Of a DNA stretch of 64,000 nt, positions 1-11,659 are shown one piece after another. How positions within the stretch are numbered: position 1 is the stretch's first letter; each line of letters starts with the position of its first letter. This DNA is from Rhinopithecus roxellana (Eukaryota; Chordata; Mammalia; Primates; Cercopithecidae): NCBI RefSeq assembly GCF_007565055.1, contig NC_044566.1, positions 91,876,297 through 91,940,296 of the forward strand, given 5' to 3'. Below the pieces are notes generated by a model. It was given only the letters and a program-made list of their open reading frames with translations. It did not search any database and had not been told where the DNA came from. The translations under genes were made by a program, and so were the position numbers.

Positions 1-651
1 CTTACGGTTTTCAAAATCTTTCTTCTCCATTAGATGAAAATCATTGCAGTCTGTTTATTCAATACGTTTTCTTTTCCACTTAAATTCTGTTCGTGCAGAG
101 ACTGATTCCTGGGGACATCAATGTGCTGGCAACTTTGACTTTGTAATTTCCCTTTTGTTGCCCCACTCAACTGCGTGGCTGATCTCCATTCATTTGTTCA
201 CTTCCAGAGTCTACTGTTGGCAATCTGATTTTTCTTCATAGCTTTCCATTGAAATTCACTGGAGATGCTTTTGATTTACTTAATTCTTCCCTGGCAGGGT
301 AGGGTTGCTTGGTCCTGATTACCTCATAGCAAACTGGACCATTCTTAAGTAAACTATTCATCCCTGGTGCAGTTATCAGCAGGGAGGCATCTGCAGTATT
401 AACAGTGATTGACCTGTATAGTGATGTTTAATATGTGATGATGTTACTAGCAGCAAACAAAATAGCACTTATAAACACAGTTGTTTACCCCTACTTATGT
501 GTATAGGTTTGGACTTGAGGGGTAAAATAGAAAAATAGGGCAAAATTACCCACTTCTCTGCCCCTAAAACCTAAGGAAATGAATAAAATGACCTGAGAAA
601 ATTACACCAGCATAACCGCAGTAAGGAAGAGCTACAATTTCATGCTGTTTT

Positions 652-960
652 CTTTTTTTTTTTTTTTTTTTTTTTTTGAGACGGAGTCTCGCTCTGTCAC
701 CCAGGCTGAAGTGCAATGGCATGATCTCGGCTCGCTGCAAGCTCTGCCTCCCGGGTTTATGCCATTTTCCTGCCTCAGCCTCCCGAGTAGCTGGGACTAC
801 AGGCGCCCGCCACCTCACCCGGCTAGTTTTTTGTATTTTTTAATAGAGACGGGGGTTTCACCGTGTAGGCCAGGATGGTCTCGATCTCCTGACCTCGTGA
901 TCCACCCGTCTCGGCCTCCCAAAGTGCTGGGATTACAGGCTTGAGCCACCGCTCCTGGCT
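652..960 (-). mobile_element. Alu, young AluY/AluYR-like
   Basis: A poly-T head is followed by GAGACGGAGTCTCGCTCTGT and a complete antisense Alu dimer. It carries GGCTAGTTTTTTGT, CCCGTCTCGGCC and AGGCTTGAGCC, changes I associate with AluYR subfamilies of Old World monkeys. The flanks (CATGCTGTTTTC before, CATGTCGTTTTC after) look like an imperfect target-site duplication. Confidence 0.93.
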
Positions 961-984
961 CATGTCGTTTTCTTTGAAAAGCAG

Positions 985-1120
985 CTAGGAGGAAAGAAAA
1001 GAAGAGAAAGACGAACGAGGAGAAGAGAATGAGAGAGAGCCTAGAACACTCTAGGCTCCTCCCTTAAGACTGTCTTCTAGAAGAAGAAATTAAGAAGAAA
1101 AAAAGTTGGAAAAGCACTAA
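985..1120. repeat. Purine-rich low-complexity tract
   Basis: GA/AAG-rich sequence with runs such as GAAAGAAAAGAAGAGAAAG and GAGAGAGAG. There is no unit structure beyond low complexity. Confidence 0.6.
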
Positions 1121-2418
1121 ATCTTATACTCAGATCCTCCAATCTGTGAAGTTTCTGGCCAAGGGGCTATGCAGAGCCCTGGAAAGTGATAAGAACCACT
1201 TACGGGTAGAAGCCACTTATTCCAGAGGCAAAATAATCCACTAGAGCCCACCATTTTTATTTTTTTCAGCTGAGAAGGCTTGAGAGTGAAGGCAAAATAT
1301 CATACCTTTTGAAAATGAATCATCTCCCATTCTGCTACAAAAATGCAACATAATGAAAATATGAAGAGATGAAAGCAGAAGGTTCAAGAGTACAGGAGGC
1401 TCAGGATGAAGAGGGGTGTCGAAAGCCCCAGGAGTTGTCCTATTCGCCCATATAGAGAACCAAAACCAACAGGAGGACATTGACTTCTCCCTCACCTGGA
1501 GTCAGTGGAGTGGGAATGATGGCTGGAGTGAGGCCAGTGAGTTTGGGGAAGTGAACACTTAGGACTGATTAGTTCTGGCTGCAATAAAGATTGCCTGAAT
1601 CTACCTGAATTGAAGAAATATCTGAAGTCTGATATTTCAAGCATAATTGTCCATACACAGCCTCAGCTAATACTTCTCTCCCTGTTACCCCTGTCCTCAT
1701 TACTGAGACAGTAAAACACAGAGAAGAAAACCTATTGATAAATTGAAAAAGGACACTGAGTGGGATGAGATATTTGGAATAATTCTCTGCCACTGTATTA
1801 GAAAGAAGAAAAGATCTAGATAATACTGTTAAAAGTGGAAATTATGGCAACTGTGGAACCACTCTGGAAAGAAATTAGTTCCAATTAGAACAGGTAGTGA
1901 GAGGACCTCAAGAACACTATCTATGATAGTAAGAATCAAATGGTTTCTGGGCAATTGAAGGTTTAAAGAAGAACATCTGTAGAATAGTAAGAAGGGTTTA
2001 TTCTGCATGATAAGTGTAATGCCTGAGAATATGGAAGCTACTTGAGGTAGAAGAAAGAAAGAATATATTTATTTTCCCAATAGGACATGTGAGAAACAGA
2101 AAATCTCAGCAAAAACCAAACCAAACCAAAAATTGCATTAACAATGGCTCAAATAGCGTGAGTTAAATTGGCCCAGATTCTGAGCAATTAATGGAAAGTA
2201 AGAAAGGTTCCATTTATCCTTGACCATTTACTGTCTAATACCTTACATGTCAGTATATCAGAGTCTTGGAGGGGGAAGTGTAATTTTAGAACATTACCTG
2301 GACCAACAGTGAGCAATGTTTTCATAGGAAACATTGACTATCAACATGTTGCTTGTCATCTTGCTGAGAAGCACAGACGACCCAATTACAATAGAAAAAA
2401 CAAATGTAAATATTGTCT

Positions 2419-2717
2419 GGCCAGGTGCTGTGGCTCACACCTGTAATCCCAGCACTTTGGTAGGCTGAGGCAGGCAGATCACGAGGTCAGAAGACTGAGA
2501 CCATCCTGGCTAACATGATGAAACCCCATCTCTACTAAAAATACAAAAAAATTAGCCGGGTGTGGTGGCGGGTGCCTCTAGTCCCAGCTACTCGGGAGGC
2601 TGAGGGAGGAGAATGGCGTGAACCCCGGAGGGGGAGCTTGCAGTGAGGTGGCACCACTGCACTCCAGCCTGGGCAACAGAGTGAGACTCCGTCTCAAAAA
2701 AAAAAAAAAAAAAAAAA
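2419..2717 (+). mobile_element. Alu, AluY-like, full length
   Basis: It starts GGCCAGGTGCTGTGGCTCAC, carries both arms (ACTCCAGCCTGGGCAACAGA) and ends in a poly-A tail of more than 20 A. AluY-type features include AGGAGAATGGCGTGAACCC. Confidence 0.93.
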
Positions 2718-2718
2718 T

Positions 2719-2749
<31 letters not shown>

Positions 2750-2751
2750 CG
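2718..2751. repeat. (TA)n(GA)n microsatellite in Alu tail
   Basis: The Alu poly-A runs directly into TATATATATATATATA and then GAGAGAGAGAGAG, a microsatellite grown from the tail. Confidence 0.85.
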
Positions 2752-3029
2752 AGTCAAACTTCAGGATGTAAATGTATACATGACACAAGATGGAAAATGA
2801 AAGCAGAGAGAAAAGGTGACCTGACAGGCGGCAGTGTAATAACTTCATCTCACACTGGAAGGGGTCAAGTCTTTCTAGTTTGATGGAAAAAGAAATAGAG
2901 ATTTACATACAAATTTAGGAGTGGTTAAGGGAAGTGGGGAGAGGTGTTGTGGCTGAATGAAATCTTCACATATCATAGCAGAAGTCTGTATCTGAAGTGG
3001 ATAAATCAAGAAATCTTAAATAGGGATAG

Positions 3030-3500
3030 GCATAACACCATCAGAAGTGAAAACAAAAAATTCCTGTCTCATTACTTATACCAAAATAAATTTCAGACTT
3101 AAACTGATTTAAACAGCCACTTCAGGTTCAACATGTTTAAAATAATAAAACAAGGAAAGTGTAAAACTACTGCATAAAACCACGGGTAAATTTCTGTCTA
3201 ATCATGCAGTGAGAGAAGTCTTTTTAAGCAAAATAAAAACACTTACAAGGAATGACAAATTAGACCACACTGAAATGTAAAACTGATCTTTGCAAAAATA
3301 TAAGAAATGTATAGGGGAAAATGCATTTGAACATACATGGCAGATAAAAGATGGGTTTTCTTAATTTGTAAAGAGTTGGTGGAAACCAGTAAAGAAAATA
3401 AAAAGAAAACCAGTAAATAAAATAAAACCAGTAAAGAAAACCAGGGCAGAAAAATGGAAAAACATGCTAATAGGTAGTTCAGAGAAACACCTTCCTCTCT
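3030..3500 (+). mobile_element. Old LINE-1 ORF2 fragment
   Basis: Degenerate sequence resembles the 3' part of L1 ORF2 in sense, including GCAGAAAAATGGAAAAACATGCTAAT near 3445-3475. At 3370-3445 the motif ACCAGTAAA recurs four times in an A-rich context, a local expansion. No open frame is retained. Confidence 0.5.
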
Positions 3501-3679
3501 GCCTTCTTTCCACTGAAACTCTACTTCTCTGCATTACTGAGGTCAGTTGCTCTTATTTTCCCAAAACTTTTCTTGATTCACCCAAGAGGACTAAATTGGC
3601 TCTTCTCTGTTGCCCCTCAGTAGTTTTACCGTATTTTGCTTACACACCTTAGTTAATATTCTTCCCTTTCTTTTTATTT

Positions 3680-3957
3680 TCTTTTTTCTTTTGAGATGGG
3701 GTCTTGCTCTTTTGCCCAGGCTGGAGTGCAATGGCACAATCTCAGCTCACTGAAACCTCCACCTCCCAGGTTCAAGCAATTCTTCTGCCTCAGTCTCCCA
3801 AGTAGCTGGGATTACAGGTGCCCATCACCAAACCTAACTAACTTTTGTATTTTTAGTAGAGATGGGATTTCACCTTGTTGGCCAGCTGGTCTGGAACTCC
3901 TGACCTCAAGTGATCTGCCCACCTTGGCCTCCCAAAGTGCTGGGATTATAGGCGGCC
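3680..3957 (-). mobile_element. Alu, older, antisense
   Basis: Antisense Alu arms from a T-rich head through GTCTTGCTCTTTTGCCCAGG to CAAAGTGCTGGGATTATAGG. It is truncated just before the usual 5' end and diverged, fitting AluS or older. Confidence 0.9.
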
Positions 3958-5334
3958 AATATTCTTCCTTTTTGAGAATTGATCCTGTTCATCTTTTTCT
4001 TCCCCTCTTGATTATACAGTTCTTAAGGGAAAAAAACCATGTCTTACTCCGCTCGATCCCCAATGCATCAGACCTTTAGGAGCCACTAATAATCCCTGTT
4101 TGAATAAATAAAGAGCAGAGGCCCTATGGACAATGTAAGTCAGTAAGTGCACTTGAGTCACTAGCTCAAGCACGCTATCATTTGAATTTAAATTTCTGGA
4201 TAAAAATCTCCACAAAACTGATAAGGCACCCTTCAAGCAGGACACAAGTTAATTTTCAGCCTCTAATAGAAGTATTTGTTGGCACTACCTTCATTGGTTT
4301 ATTCATTTCAGCAGCTAGAAATACACAGATCCCATTGTCACAAAAAGCTTTGTTCGCAAATATAATTTAGTGCATCTCACAATACGAGCTTTCAGGTGGT
4401 TGAGCTGTGTGGAAATTAGATTTTTTTTCTCCTGAGACTCTGAAATGAAAAGAGGATAACCCCAGCATTCTTGCCCACATCACTTATCTCACGACAACAG
4501 ATTACAATCCCATAGCTCCACGTTCCCAAGCATCTACTGACCACATAATAGCTGTTGATCAAATGTAATGCAGCAGATGAAAAAAACATCAGCTGGTTCA
4601 TGCCCAAGACAGCTGAAAGGTGCACCTACATTTTTAGTCTCCAGATTCCAAAATAAATCTGTTGGGCTTCATCATGAGCTGTTCTGCTGCTTTTGGGGAA
4701 AGAAAGCCATGTCCAGTGAAATTTCTTTTATACTGGCAGGCATTTTGACTCTTCACCTAGTGCTGTTGAATCTTTAGGATATGTACATGTTTTCACACTG
4801 ACACCTTCATTTAAAAAAATACAGCAATCTCATATTTTTATGGAAATCATCTTTGGAATTTGTGTTCCTCACCTTTGGATACAATAAATATTCAAGAGAA
4901 AAAAATACAGGAAACAAATAATTGCCCTCAGTGATAACTTCTGAAATAAGGATAGTGATGTGTTGAAAAATTCTCAAAAGCAATTTTAGAAGGAATACTT
5001 TTTGCAGAGAGTGGCCGTCTCTTGGGTACCATGGCAGGAAAAATAGTCTATTGCCCTTGGTGGTGCTGGGGTCAAGAATCAATAACAACATACTTCATAT
5101 TTTCATGAACAAAACACTTTGTAAGACAATGAGATTATAGAGAAATCAACTCAAGGTAAAGATAATTACTTTGCACACAGACAAAGGGTAAGTGGAAGAA
5201 CTTATCTTCTAGTTCGTGGTTCATTTACCAATTAATTGCTCCTTTTTCAAATAGGTCCACTGTGTTCTGGGCCTTGAACAGTGTACTTCTAAGAAAGTTT
5301 ATTACCCTTTACTGAAGGAAATTGCCCTTAGGTT

Positions 5335-5365
5335 GCTTCTCAGCCTTTTGGCTAAGATCAAGTGT
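5335..5365 (+). pseudogene. U2 snRNA fragment (5' end only)
   Basis: Thirty-one bases match the 5' end of U2 spliceosomal RNA, from GCTTCTCAGCC to GATCAAGTGT, with one change against my recollection (CGG to CAG). This segment contains U2 stem I and the beginning of the U6-pairing region. Homology stops abruptly after AAGTGT; the branch-point-recognition sequence is absent. It is a truncated retro-pseudogene, not a functional snRNA. Confidence 0.75.
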
Positions 5366-5454
5366 GAAAAGTATACTCAGATTACTATGTAATTATGCCT
5401 GCGTAGATCCTGGGTAGACTTCACTGAATGCAGGATGCACTTTTTGGAAAAGTA

Positions 5455-5570
5455 CTCACTTTGGAGTCCTAATGCCTAGTGCTACTTCTATTCGTGCCAG
5501 AAACTAATAGAGTGACTTTGGGATAATCACTTGGCATCTGTGAGCATCATTTTCCTTATCTTCAAAAAAA
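5455..5570 (+). repeat. MIR remnant
   Basis: The order 'one-sided trait, GTGACTTTGGGATAATCACTT, CATTTTCCTTATCTTC' follows the MIR core (a tRNA-derived ancient SINE). Divergence is high. Confidence 0.6.
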
Positions 5571-6637
5571 AGAAAAAAAAAGGAATCAGATGAGATCATC
5601 TTTACCAGATTAGGTCTATCTTTAGGTCCTCTAGTCTAGTGTAACTGGGTTTCTGTCTTGGTCTCAGTCCATCTTTGCATTATCCTGGACTTTATTTATT
5701 GGAATCCCAATGTCCGAGAATTCAATGTGTGTCTTTATTGTACTTAAGCCTGTAAAGATGTTTTTAAAGAGTCACTAGATTCCAATGGGCAACTTGTTCC
5801 GGATATCATCATAGTCTCATTAAAAAGTATTTATTGACTACTAACGTGTATAGGATACATGAGTTGGAGATTCATGGATACACATATATTTAATTAGAAA
5901 AATATGTAAGAATGAAACTAGTCAAAGATCTTGGCAGAAAGACTATGAGACTTTTAGCTTGGCTGGCTTTTGTTGGAATGCTCTATTTTTTATTTCTTTC
6001 TTTATTTTTTTGTTTTTTTGGTCTTGGTTTCTTCTGTGATCTTGCCCCTGTGCCTTGAAACTTTTTTAAAATCATGAAGAATGTGTTTCTCTTTAAGCTG
6101 TTCAGTGTGGCAATATCACTTAGAAATATTTATTTTTTAAAGAGTCACGTGTTTTTAATATGATAGCTAAAATAATATGATAGATGGGTACTATAAAAAT
6201 AAAATTAAGGTTATTGCTCTTTTATATGCTTTAGACAAATGTAATTCACTATAAAAATAAGTTTCTCTTAGCAGCAGGAACAAAAAAAAGTAATCTGTTG
6301 AAAATGTTAGATAGCTTGCTGAAAGGAAAAAAATTAACAGCAAAAATCAAAGATCTTGAATTTGTTTCTATTTTGCTCAACAGTATTTACTGCCAACAAA
6401 ACTAATTTTAATTCAGGGTAATTATTTTCTTATTCCACATCAAATAGTTAAATATAACATTTTTAAGATCTTTAGTCTCATATCTTTCCTATGTGTTGAA
6501 TCAAGACTGTTCTTGCCCTGATCAATCAGATAAAAATCAACAATATTGAGATCAAAGTCTTCAAACATCACATACTAATTTGAAGTTGTATGCAAGCCTA
6601 AAGCTAGTGTGTAATACCTTTGTTCTTTTCCTCTTAG

Positions 6638-6775
6638 GCATTTATGTCCATGTTCCAGATCCTCACCCAGGAAGGATGGGTGGACGTAATGGACCAAACT
6701 CTAAATGCTGTGGGACATATGTGGGCACCTGTAGTTGCCATCTATTTCATTCTCTATCACCTTTTTGCCACTCTG
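6638..6775 (+). CDS. NALCN: NALCN coding exon: domain II pore loop and start of S6
   Basis: This exon encodes 46 complete codons of NALCN, the plasma-membrane sodium leak channel that sets resting excitability in neurons. The peptide begins AFMSMFQILTQEGWVDVM and ends in FILYHLFATL. The glutamate of TQEGW (codon 12, positions 6671-6673) is the domain II selectivity-filter residue, part of the EEKE ring in mammals, about residue 554 of the human protein from memory. The hydrophobic APVVAIYFILYHLF run is the beginning of pore helix S6. The exon starts after a pyrimidine-rich tract ending CTCTTAG and ends at CTG|gtgagt, a strong donor. Phase is 0 at both ends. The frame stays open only 16 codons past the donor. 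The next exon continues S6 seamlessly. The match to NALCN is by recall, but the motif is distinctive. Confidence 0.96.
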
Positions 6776-7634
6776 GTGAGTTTAGCATTTCTTTTCAATT
6801 ATATCTTGGATTTTATAATGGGATGAGCATCAACAGATATTTGGCCTATTGGGTCAATTTCAAAATGGGAGCCAAAGGACTAATGCAGACTAGTCTGGTT
6901 GGATGAGATCCCTCCTTCCATTCTAAGTTTCTACACATCAAAGAACTGCTTGATTTGTTAGGTTAGAAATTTTCTCCATCAGGTACCAGTGTTTGCAAGA
7001 GGGAAAACAAGACAGAACAAAATGAAAATCTCACATTTACATACCAATTTAAGTATCCCCAAGCATTCACACCTAGATGATCTCAGGATCAAACCGGAAT
7101 TCCATTATTATTATTTTTTCTCATGTAGAGACACTGTCTTCAATTTCACTGCATCCTCTTCACAGCTGTAATTAAACTGAAGACAGAAGCTGTAGACCTC
7201 AGGGTGCAGTCAGTTAATTAGAAATCAGCACAGTGTTTTTGTGCTATGTGCGACTGAAAAAAAAACACATGGAAAAAAATAAAACACATCCCTGCAAATA
7301 TTGTAAAAGCACAAGAAAATGGAATACCAAAGTCCAGTAAGAACCGACTTCTGTCACACAAGCAGATTTTTCTCTTCAATGTACTTCCATTAAAAACAAA
7401 GAAAAAAGGTTACAAAATGCAGCCTATGGCTTACGAAGGAATGTAATACCAAATGCACATCTCTATGTAATAAATTTTTTCATATTTAAGAAGCAAACCT
7501 AAGTTATAATATTACGTTAGAAGTTCCAAGTTGAGGACTCAAATGTTTCCCTTTATCAGGAACACAAGAAATAAAAACAACTACTACTATCGTTTTTGGC
7601 AATATGTCTTACAGTTACAAAATATCTTACCGTA

Positions 7635-7800
7635 TTATTGCTAATCTTTGGAACACCCAATTAGATAGTATTCCCAGTTAACAGATGATAAAACTGAGGC
7701 TCGGAAGAGTTTAGTGATTTATCCAATGTCACATGGAATGTAAATATGACCAGAGTGTTCCCAGGCCTGTCTGATCTAGATCTGGCCCTTAGTCTTGCAG
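7635..7800 (-). repeat. MIR/L2-era remnant
   Basis: ACAGATGATAAAACTGAGGCT and TTATCCAATGTCACATGG are the familiar MIR core in the antisense orientation relative to the tRNA head. It is ancient and strongly diverged. Confidence 0.65.
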
Positions 7801-8284
7801 CTACTTAATTACTGCTTCCCTGGATAATGAAGTTTAATTATAACGAAAAATGTCATTGTCAAGTCAAACTGCTGCCAAAGAATCACTCATGTAAAACAAA
7901 GTACATATAATCTCTAAGGTCAGTTTTAATTGTAAATATCCATGAATGAAATAAGTCCTTGATAAACTAGATATAGCTTAGAAGTTGTGTTTGCTATAGA
8001 AAGACAGAGGCTTTCCAAACTAAGACATGTCCACCGAAAAGTTTATGAGAATGCATTGTTACATGGTGTGAAGTCATGGACTCAGACAGTAGAACTGCAC
8101 AGACATAATTCTGGCCTTTTTGTACATGGAGCTGACTTTTTAAACATTCACAAAAGACAGGAACATTGTGCAGCAGGAATGGAAGCCTGGCTTGCAGAGC
8201 CGGATCTGGCTGTGCTGGTGTCTGCACAACACTTAGCCCTGATGTCTTTGCATCTTCCCTTCCAGGACTTTTAAGCCTGTGCCA

Positions 8285-8360
8285 TTTATTCATTCATCCA
8301 TTCGTTTACTCATCATTCACGCGTTCAACTAAGTTTAGTAAGCACTATGTGTTTAAGTTA
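8285..8360 (+). repeat. L2 3'-end remnant
   Basis: The ATTCATTCATCCATTCG repeat followed by AGTAAGCACTATGTG resembles the L2 motif 'TTTATTGAGCACCTACTATGTG'. It is short and degraded. Confidence 0.45.
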
Positions 8361-9049
8361 CTCTAAAACTACGGAATTGCTCAGACTGTTGATTGTGGCT
8401 TAAATGCAGGATAGGTTTGATTGAAATCATCTATGTCAGGGAATATCAATATAATTATTTTATAGTAATCAACCTAATTGTTTTCCTAATAAAGCAACAT
8501 AATCATTTATGTTCCTCACTGAAAATGTTTCACACTCAAATATACGTTTGATTCTTAAATCAGAGGCGCAAAATATGAAAGCTGAAAGAAAAAAGTCTAG
8601 CCTATTAAATTATTTAGTAAAGTAATATTTTTTCAAGTGAAAATTCTACTGGGGTAACTGATATGATAAAATAAAATATTAAAACTGGTATATAGCCTTC
8701 TCGGGTAATTTAAATCTTCTTTATGGGCTAAAATATGGCATTGGTTATAAAACACTTAAAGTTCATCCAAGGACTCCTGGGGTTCACCTGAGGCTTTAGG
8801 AATCCACAGAGCACAAGATGAAAACCAATCTCTAATTCCACTCTTTCCGTTTACTGATTTAAGTGTCTACCCAAAACATCTGTTCTAACTTTTTTAATTG
8901 CAATTTTCAAAAAACAGTTGTAAGTTAAAACTGAAAATTGAAATAATTTGTTCTTTTATTCACACTTTTTTAAAAGTCTGTAAGGCAATTGAGAATTCAG
9001 ACGTCTACATGTTAACGAGAACAGTTTGGTAAATGTGGTGTCGTACAAG

Positions 9050-9190
9050 ACTACGAAATTGGAGTCCAAAAATCCAGATTCAGGTTCTAGCTCTGCTGGT
9101 CACTCGATATCTGATTTCTGAAGAATCAGATAACTTTCCTGACCTCTCTGCTGTTTGTATCAGAAAGTGAGGATAATCCTTCACAGTACA
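9050..9190 (+). repeat. MIR remnant
   Basis: TTCAGGTTCTAGCTCTGCTGGTCACT followed by ACTTTCCTGACCTCTCTG is the MIR core in sense. Confidence 0.65.
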
Positions 9191-9712
9191 CCCAGTTTCC
9201 AAGGTTGTCAGGTATCTGCGAGTTAACCCTGTATTTCTGAGGATGTTTTAGAGCTCCAAAACTGAACCCTTTTAAGTGTAGATAAGACGGTTTGTGCATG
9301 TAAAGCCATATATTAATAAATGTTAAATTTATATTATGTTCAGATATTTTTAATTTATACAAGTAAAGTACCATTTATTAGGGTATCATTAATGCCGCTT
9401 CCCGAATTAATTTCCACTCTTCCTTCTTTCTCTCCTTCCCTATACCTCTTCTGCCAGGCAATGACTATGATAATTTTAATGTTAATTCATTTTCCAATTT
9501 TTGAAACATATTTCACTAAATGTAACATTCTGGCATTCATAAGAAGACTCAGTTTGTGTAACACTAAAGAGAAAAACAAACTATACACATAGAGGATAAG
9601 GTGCATCGCTACTTCAGAGTTTTTAAAAGGTGAAAGAAAATGTGCATCTTAAAATCAATGGAATGCACAGGTTTCCAGCACATATACGCATCCATTAAAA
9701 ATACAGTATTTA

Positions 9713-10004
9713 GGGCCAGCACAGTGGCTCCGTCCTGTAATCCCAGCACTTTGGGAGGCTGAGGTAGGTGGATCGCCTGAGGTCGGGAGTTAAAGATCAG
9801 CCTGGCCAACATGGTGAAACCCTATCTCTACTAAAAATACAAAACATTAGCCAGGTATGGTGGTGGGCACCTGTAATCCCAGCTACTCAGGAGACTGAGG
9901 CAGGAGAATCACTTGAACCTGGGAGGTGGGGGTTGCAGTGAGCTGAGATCATGCTATTGCGCCCCAACCTGGGCAACAAGAGTGAAACTCCGTCTCAAAA
10001 AAAA

Positions 10005-10005
<1 letters not shown>
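9713..10005 (+). mobile_element. Alu, full length, AluS-like
   Basis: It starts GGCCAGCACAGTGGCTCCGT, carries both arms and ends in a short A-tail that passes directly into a microsatellite. Confidence 0.93.
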
Positions 10006-10069
<64 letters not shown>

Positions 10070-10160
10070 TACATATATACATATAATATATACATAGAAT
10101 ATGTGTATATATGTATGTGTATATATGTATATATGGGTGTGTATATATATGTATACCTAT
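10006..10160. repeat. (TA)n(CA)n compound microsatellite
   Basis: Following the Alu tail: TATATATATATA, then about 16 CA units, then imperfect ATACACACAC and TATATGTATG units. The tract is likely length-polymorphic. Confidence 0.9.
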
Positions 10161-10349
10161 AGTATTTTAAACTTGAGCTTAACATCTAAAAACATTTTAT
10201 ACCCAAAATTGTGAAGATTAATATTAAGTTGTCTTAGTTTGCAAAGCACTGTTCCAGTCAACTGATGGCCATCCCTGGGGGAGTGGCCTGGTAATACGTA
10301 TTTCTCTCCCTGTAAGCCCATGCTGGGGCCAAGTTATAGATGGTCATGT

Positions 10350-10700
10350 GTTTCCCTCCTTATCAATTATTTGTAGCAGCAATTTTTAGAATAAATGGTA
10401 TCAAATTCAACATACATTCTGCAGTTAAGTTCTTCACCAGATATTTTTTCTGAGATCTTTTTGTCTTACTACACATGAAGCTGATTTGGTCATCATTATG
10501 GAGAGCCATATAGTACTTCACGGACTCTGAATATGCCATATTTGTTTATCGGTTCCCTTTCTGATGGATATTTAGGCCGTTTTCCAAGGTTATGCTTTTA
10601 TCATGCTGCAATACGTGTATGTATTGTGCCCACTTATGTGAATTTCCCTAGGATGTATGTCCAAAAGTAGAATGCTTAGGTCTTAGGTACTGCCCAAATT
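10350..10700 (-). mobile_element. Old L1 (L1M) 3'-UTR remnant
   Basis: Antisense phrases typical of mammalian L1M 3' regions: GAGAGCCATATAGTACTTCA, CTGATGGATATTTAGGCCGTTT and GTCCAAAAGTAGAATGCTTAGG. Strongly diverged. Confidence 0.5.
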
Positions 10701-10707
10701 GCTCTAT

Positions 10708-10885
10708 ACCAGGGGCCTGCAAGCCCAGATACCAAATGCAGCCACCACCCGCATGATACAGCCCGTGAGCTAAAAAGGGTTTCTATAATTTAATGGTTAT
10801 ACAAGTACCCGCATAATATCAGTGTTGCCTCATGACCCTCAACATTTCAAATGTTTACTGTCTGGACCTTTGAGAAAACACTGTG
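10708..10885 (-). mobile_element. hAT-Charlie-type DNA transposon remnant
   Basis: CAGGGGCCTGCAAGCCCAG at the left and GTTTACTGTCTGGACCTTTG at the right resemble the well-known short hAT element starting CAGGGGTCAGCAAAC with 'ACTATCTGGCCCTTT' near the other end. The middle is diverged. I do not name the exact family. Confidence 0.55.
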
Positions 10886-11321
10886 GATTTCTGCTGTATA
10901 CATCAATTGTGCTAATTTACCCTCCCAAGTGCAATCGTTGAGAATTCCCGTGTTCTTACACTCTCGCTTAGACATCGCATTATTTGACGTGAGGTTTCGG
11001 CAATCTTATGAGTGAACAGTGGTATCAACTGGGCTTGCATTTTTGCATGTCCATAATTATTAACAAGGGAGCACTTCTGACTATGGTTATTGACCATCTT
11101 TGTTTTGTGACTCACCCCATCATTTGCTTTACCTGTTTTCCTAAAAACTAATTTGTCTTAACTCATTTATGGGATATTTATTGGATATTAACCTCTTGAC
11201 TTACCTGTGTCGCAAATATCCTCTCCTAGGCAGTATTTCGTCTTCCAGTTTGTCTGTGATGTCTTTTGACATTCTATATATTTTTATTTCATTTTTAGTT
11301 AACGAATAATAATTGTATATA

Positions 11322-11659
11322 TAGTAGTCCTCCTTTGTCCCCGAGAAAAACATTCCCAGATTCCCAGTAGGGACCTGAAACCATGGATAGTACAGCATCC
11401 TATATATACTATGCTTTTCTTATATATACATAGCTTTGATAAAGTTGAATTTATAAATTGGCATAGTAAGAGATTAACAATAATAACAAAATAGAACAGT
11501 TATGACAATATACTGTAATAAAAGTTATGTGAATACTCATTCTCTCTCTGTCTCCATCTCTCTATCCTTTTCAAAGTGTCTTAATATTTTCATGCTGTGG
11601 CTGACCACAGGTAACTGAAACTAGAGAAAGTGAGACAGTGGATAAGGGGGGCCTACTGT
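11322..11659 (+). mobile_element. Tigger-like (mariner superfamily) DNA transposon, non-autonomous
   Basis: Terminal inverted repeats are visible: TAGTAGTCCTCCTTTGTCC on the left and GGATAAGGGGGGCCTACTGTA on the right, whose complement begins TACAGTAGGCCCCCCTTATCC. Both ends abut TA, as expected for this superfamily. No transposase frame remains. The element is about 338 bp. Confidence 0.7.

Larger units (their letters stand above)
1..6637 (+). other. NALCN: NALCN upstream intron, 3' part
   Basis: No coding exon is visible before 6638. The interval holds two intact-looking Alus and one truncated Alu, an old L1 piece, MIR/L2 remnants, a U2 snRNA fragment, and unique AT-rich sequence at about 1-640, 1120-2400, 3970-5330 and 5640-6600. 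Nothing specific is recognised in those unique stretches. Confidence 0.85.

Noticed and set aside
642..944. 100-codon ORF through 642-944
   Set aside because: It lies in the antisense Alu; the translation (FFFFETESRSVTQAEVQW...) is the typical Alu-derived peptide.
6580..6906. 108-codon ORF overlapping the pore-loop exon
   Set aside because: It is in another frame than the channel peptide and is a shadow of the exon.
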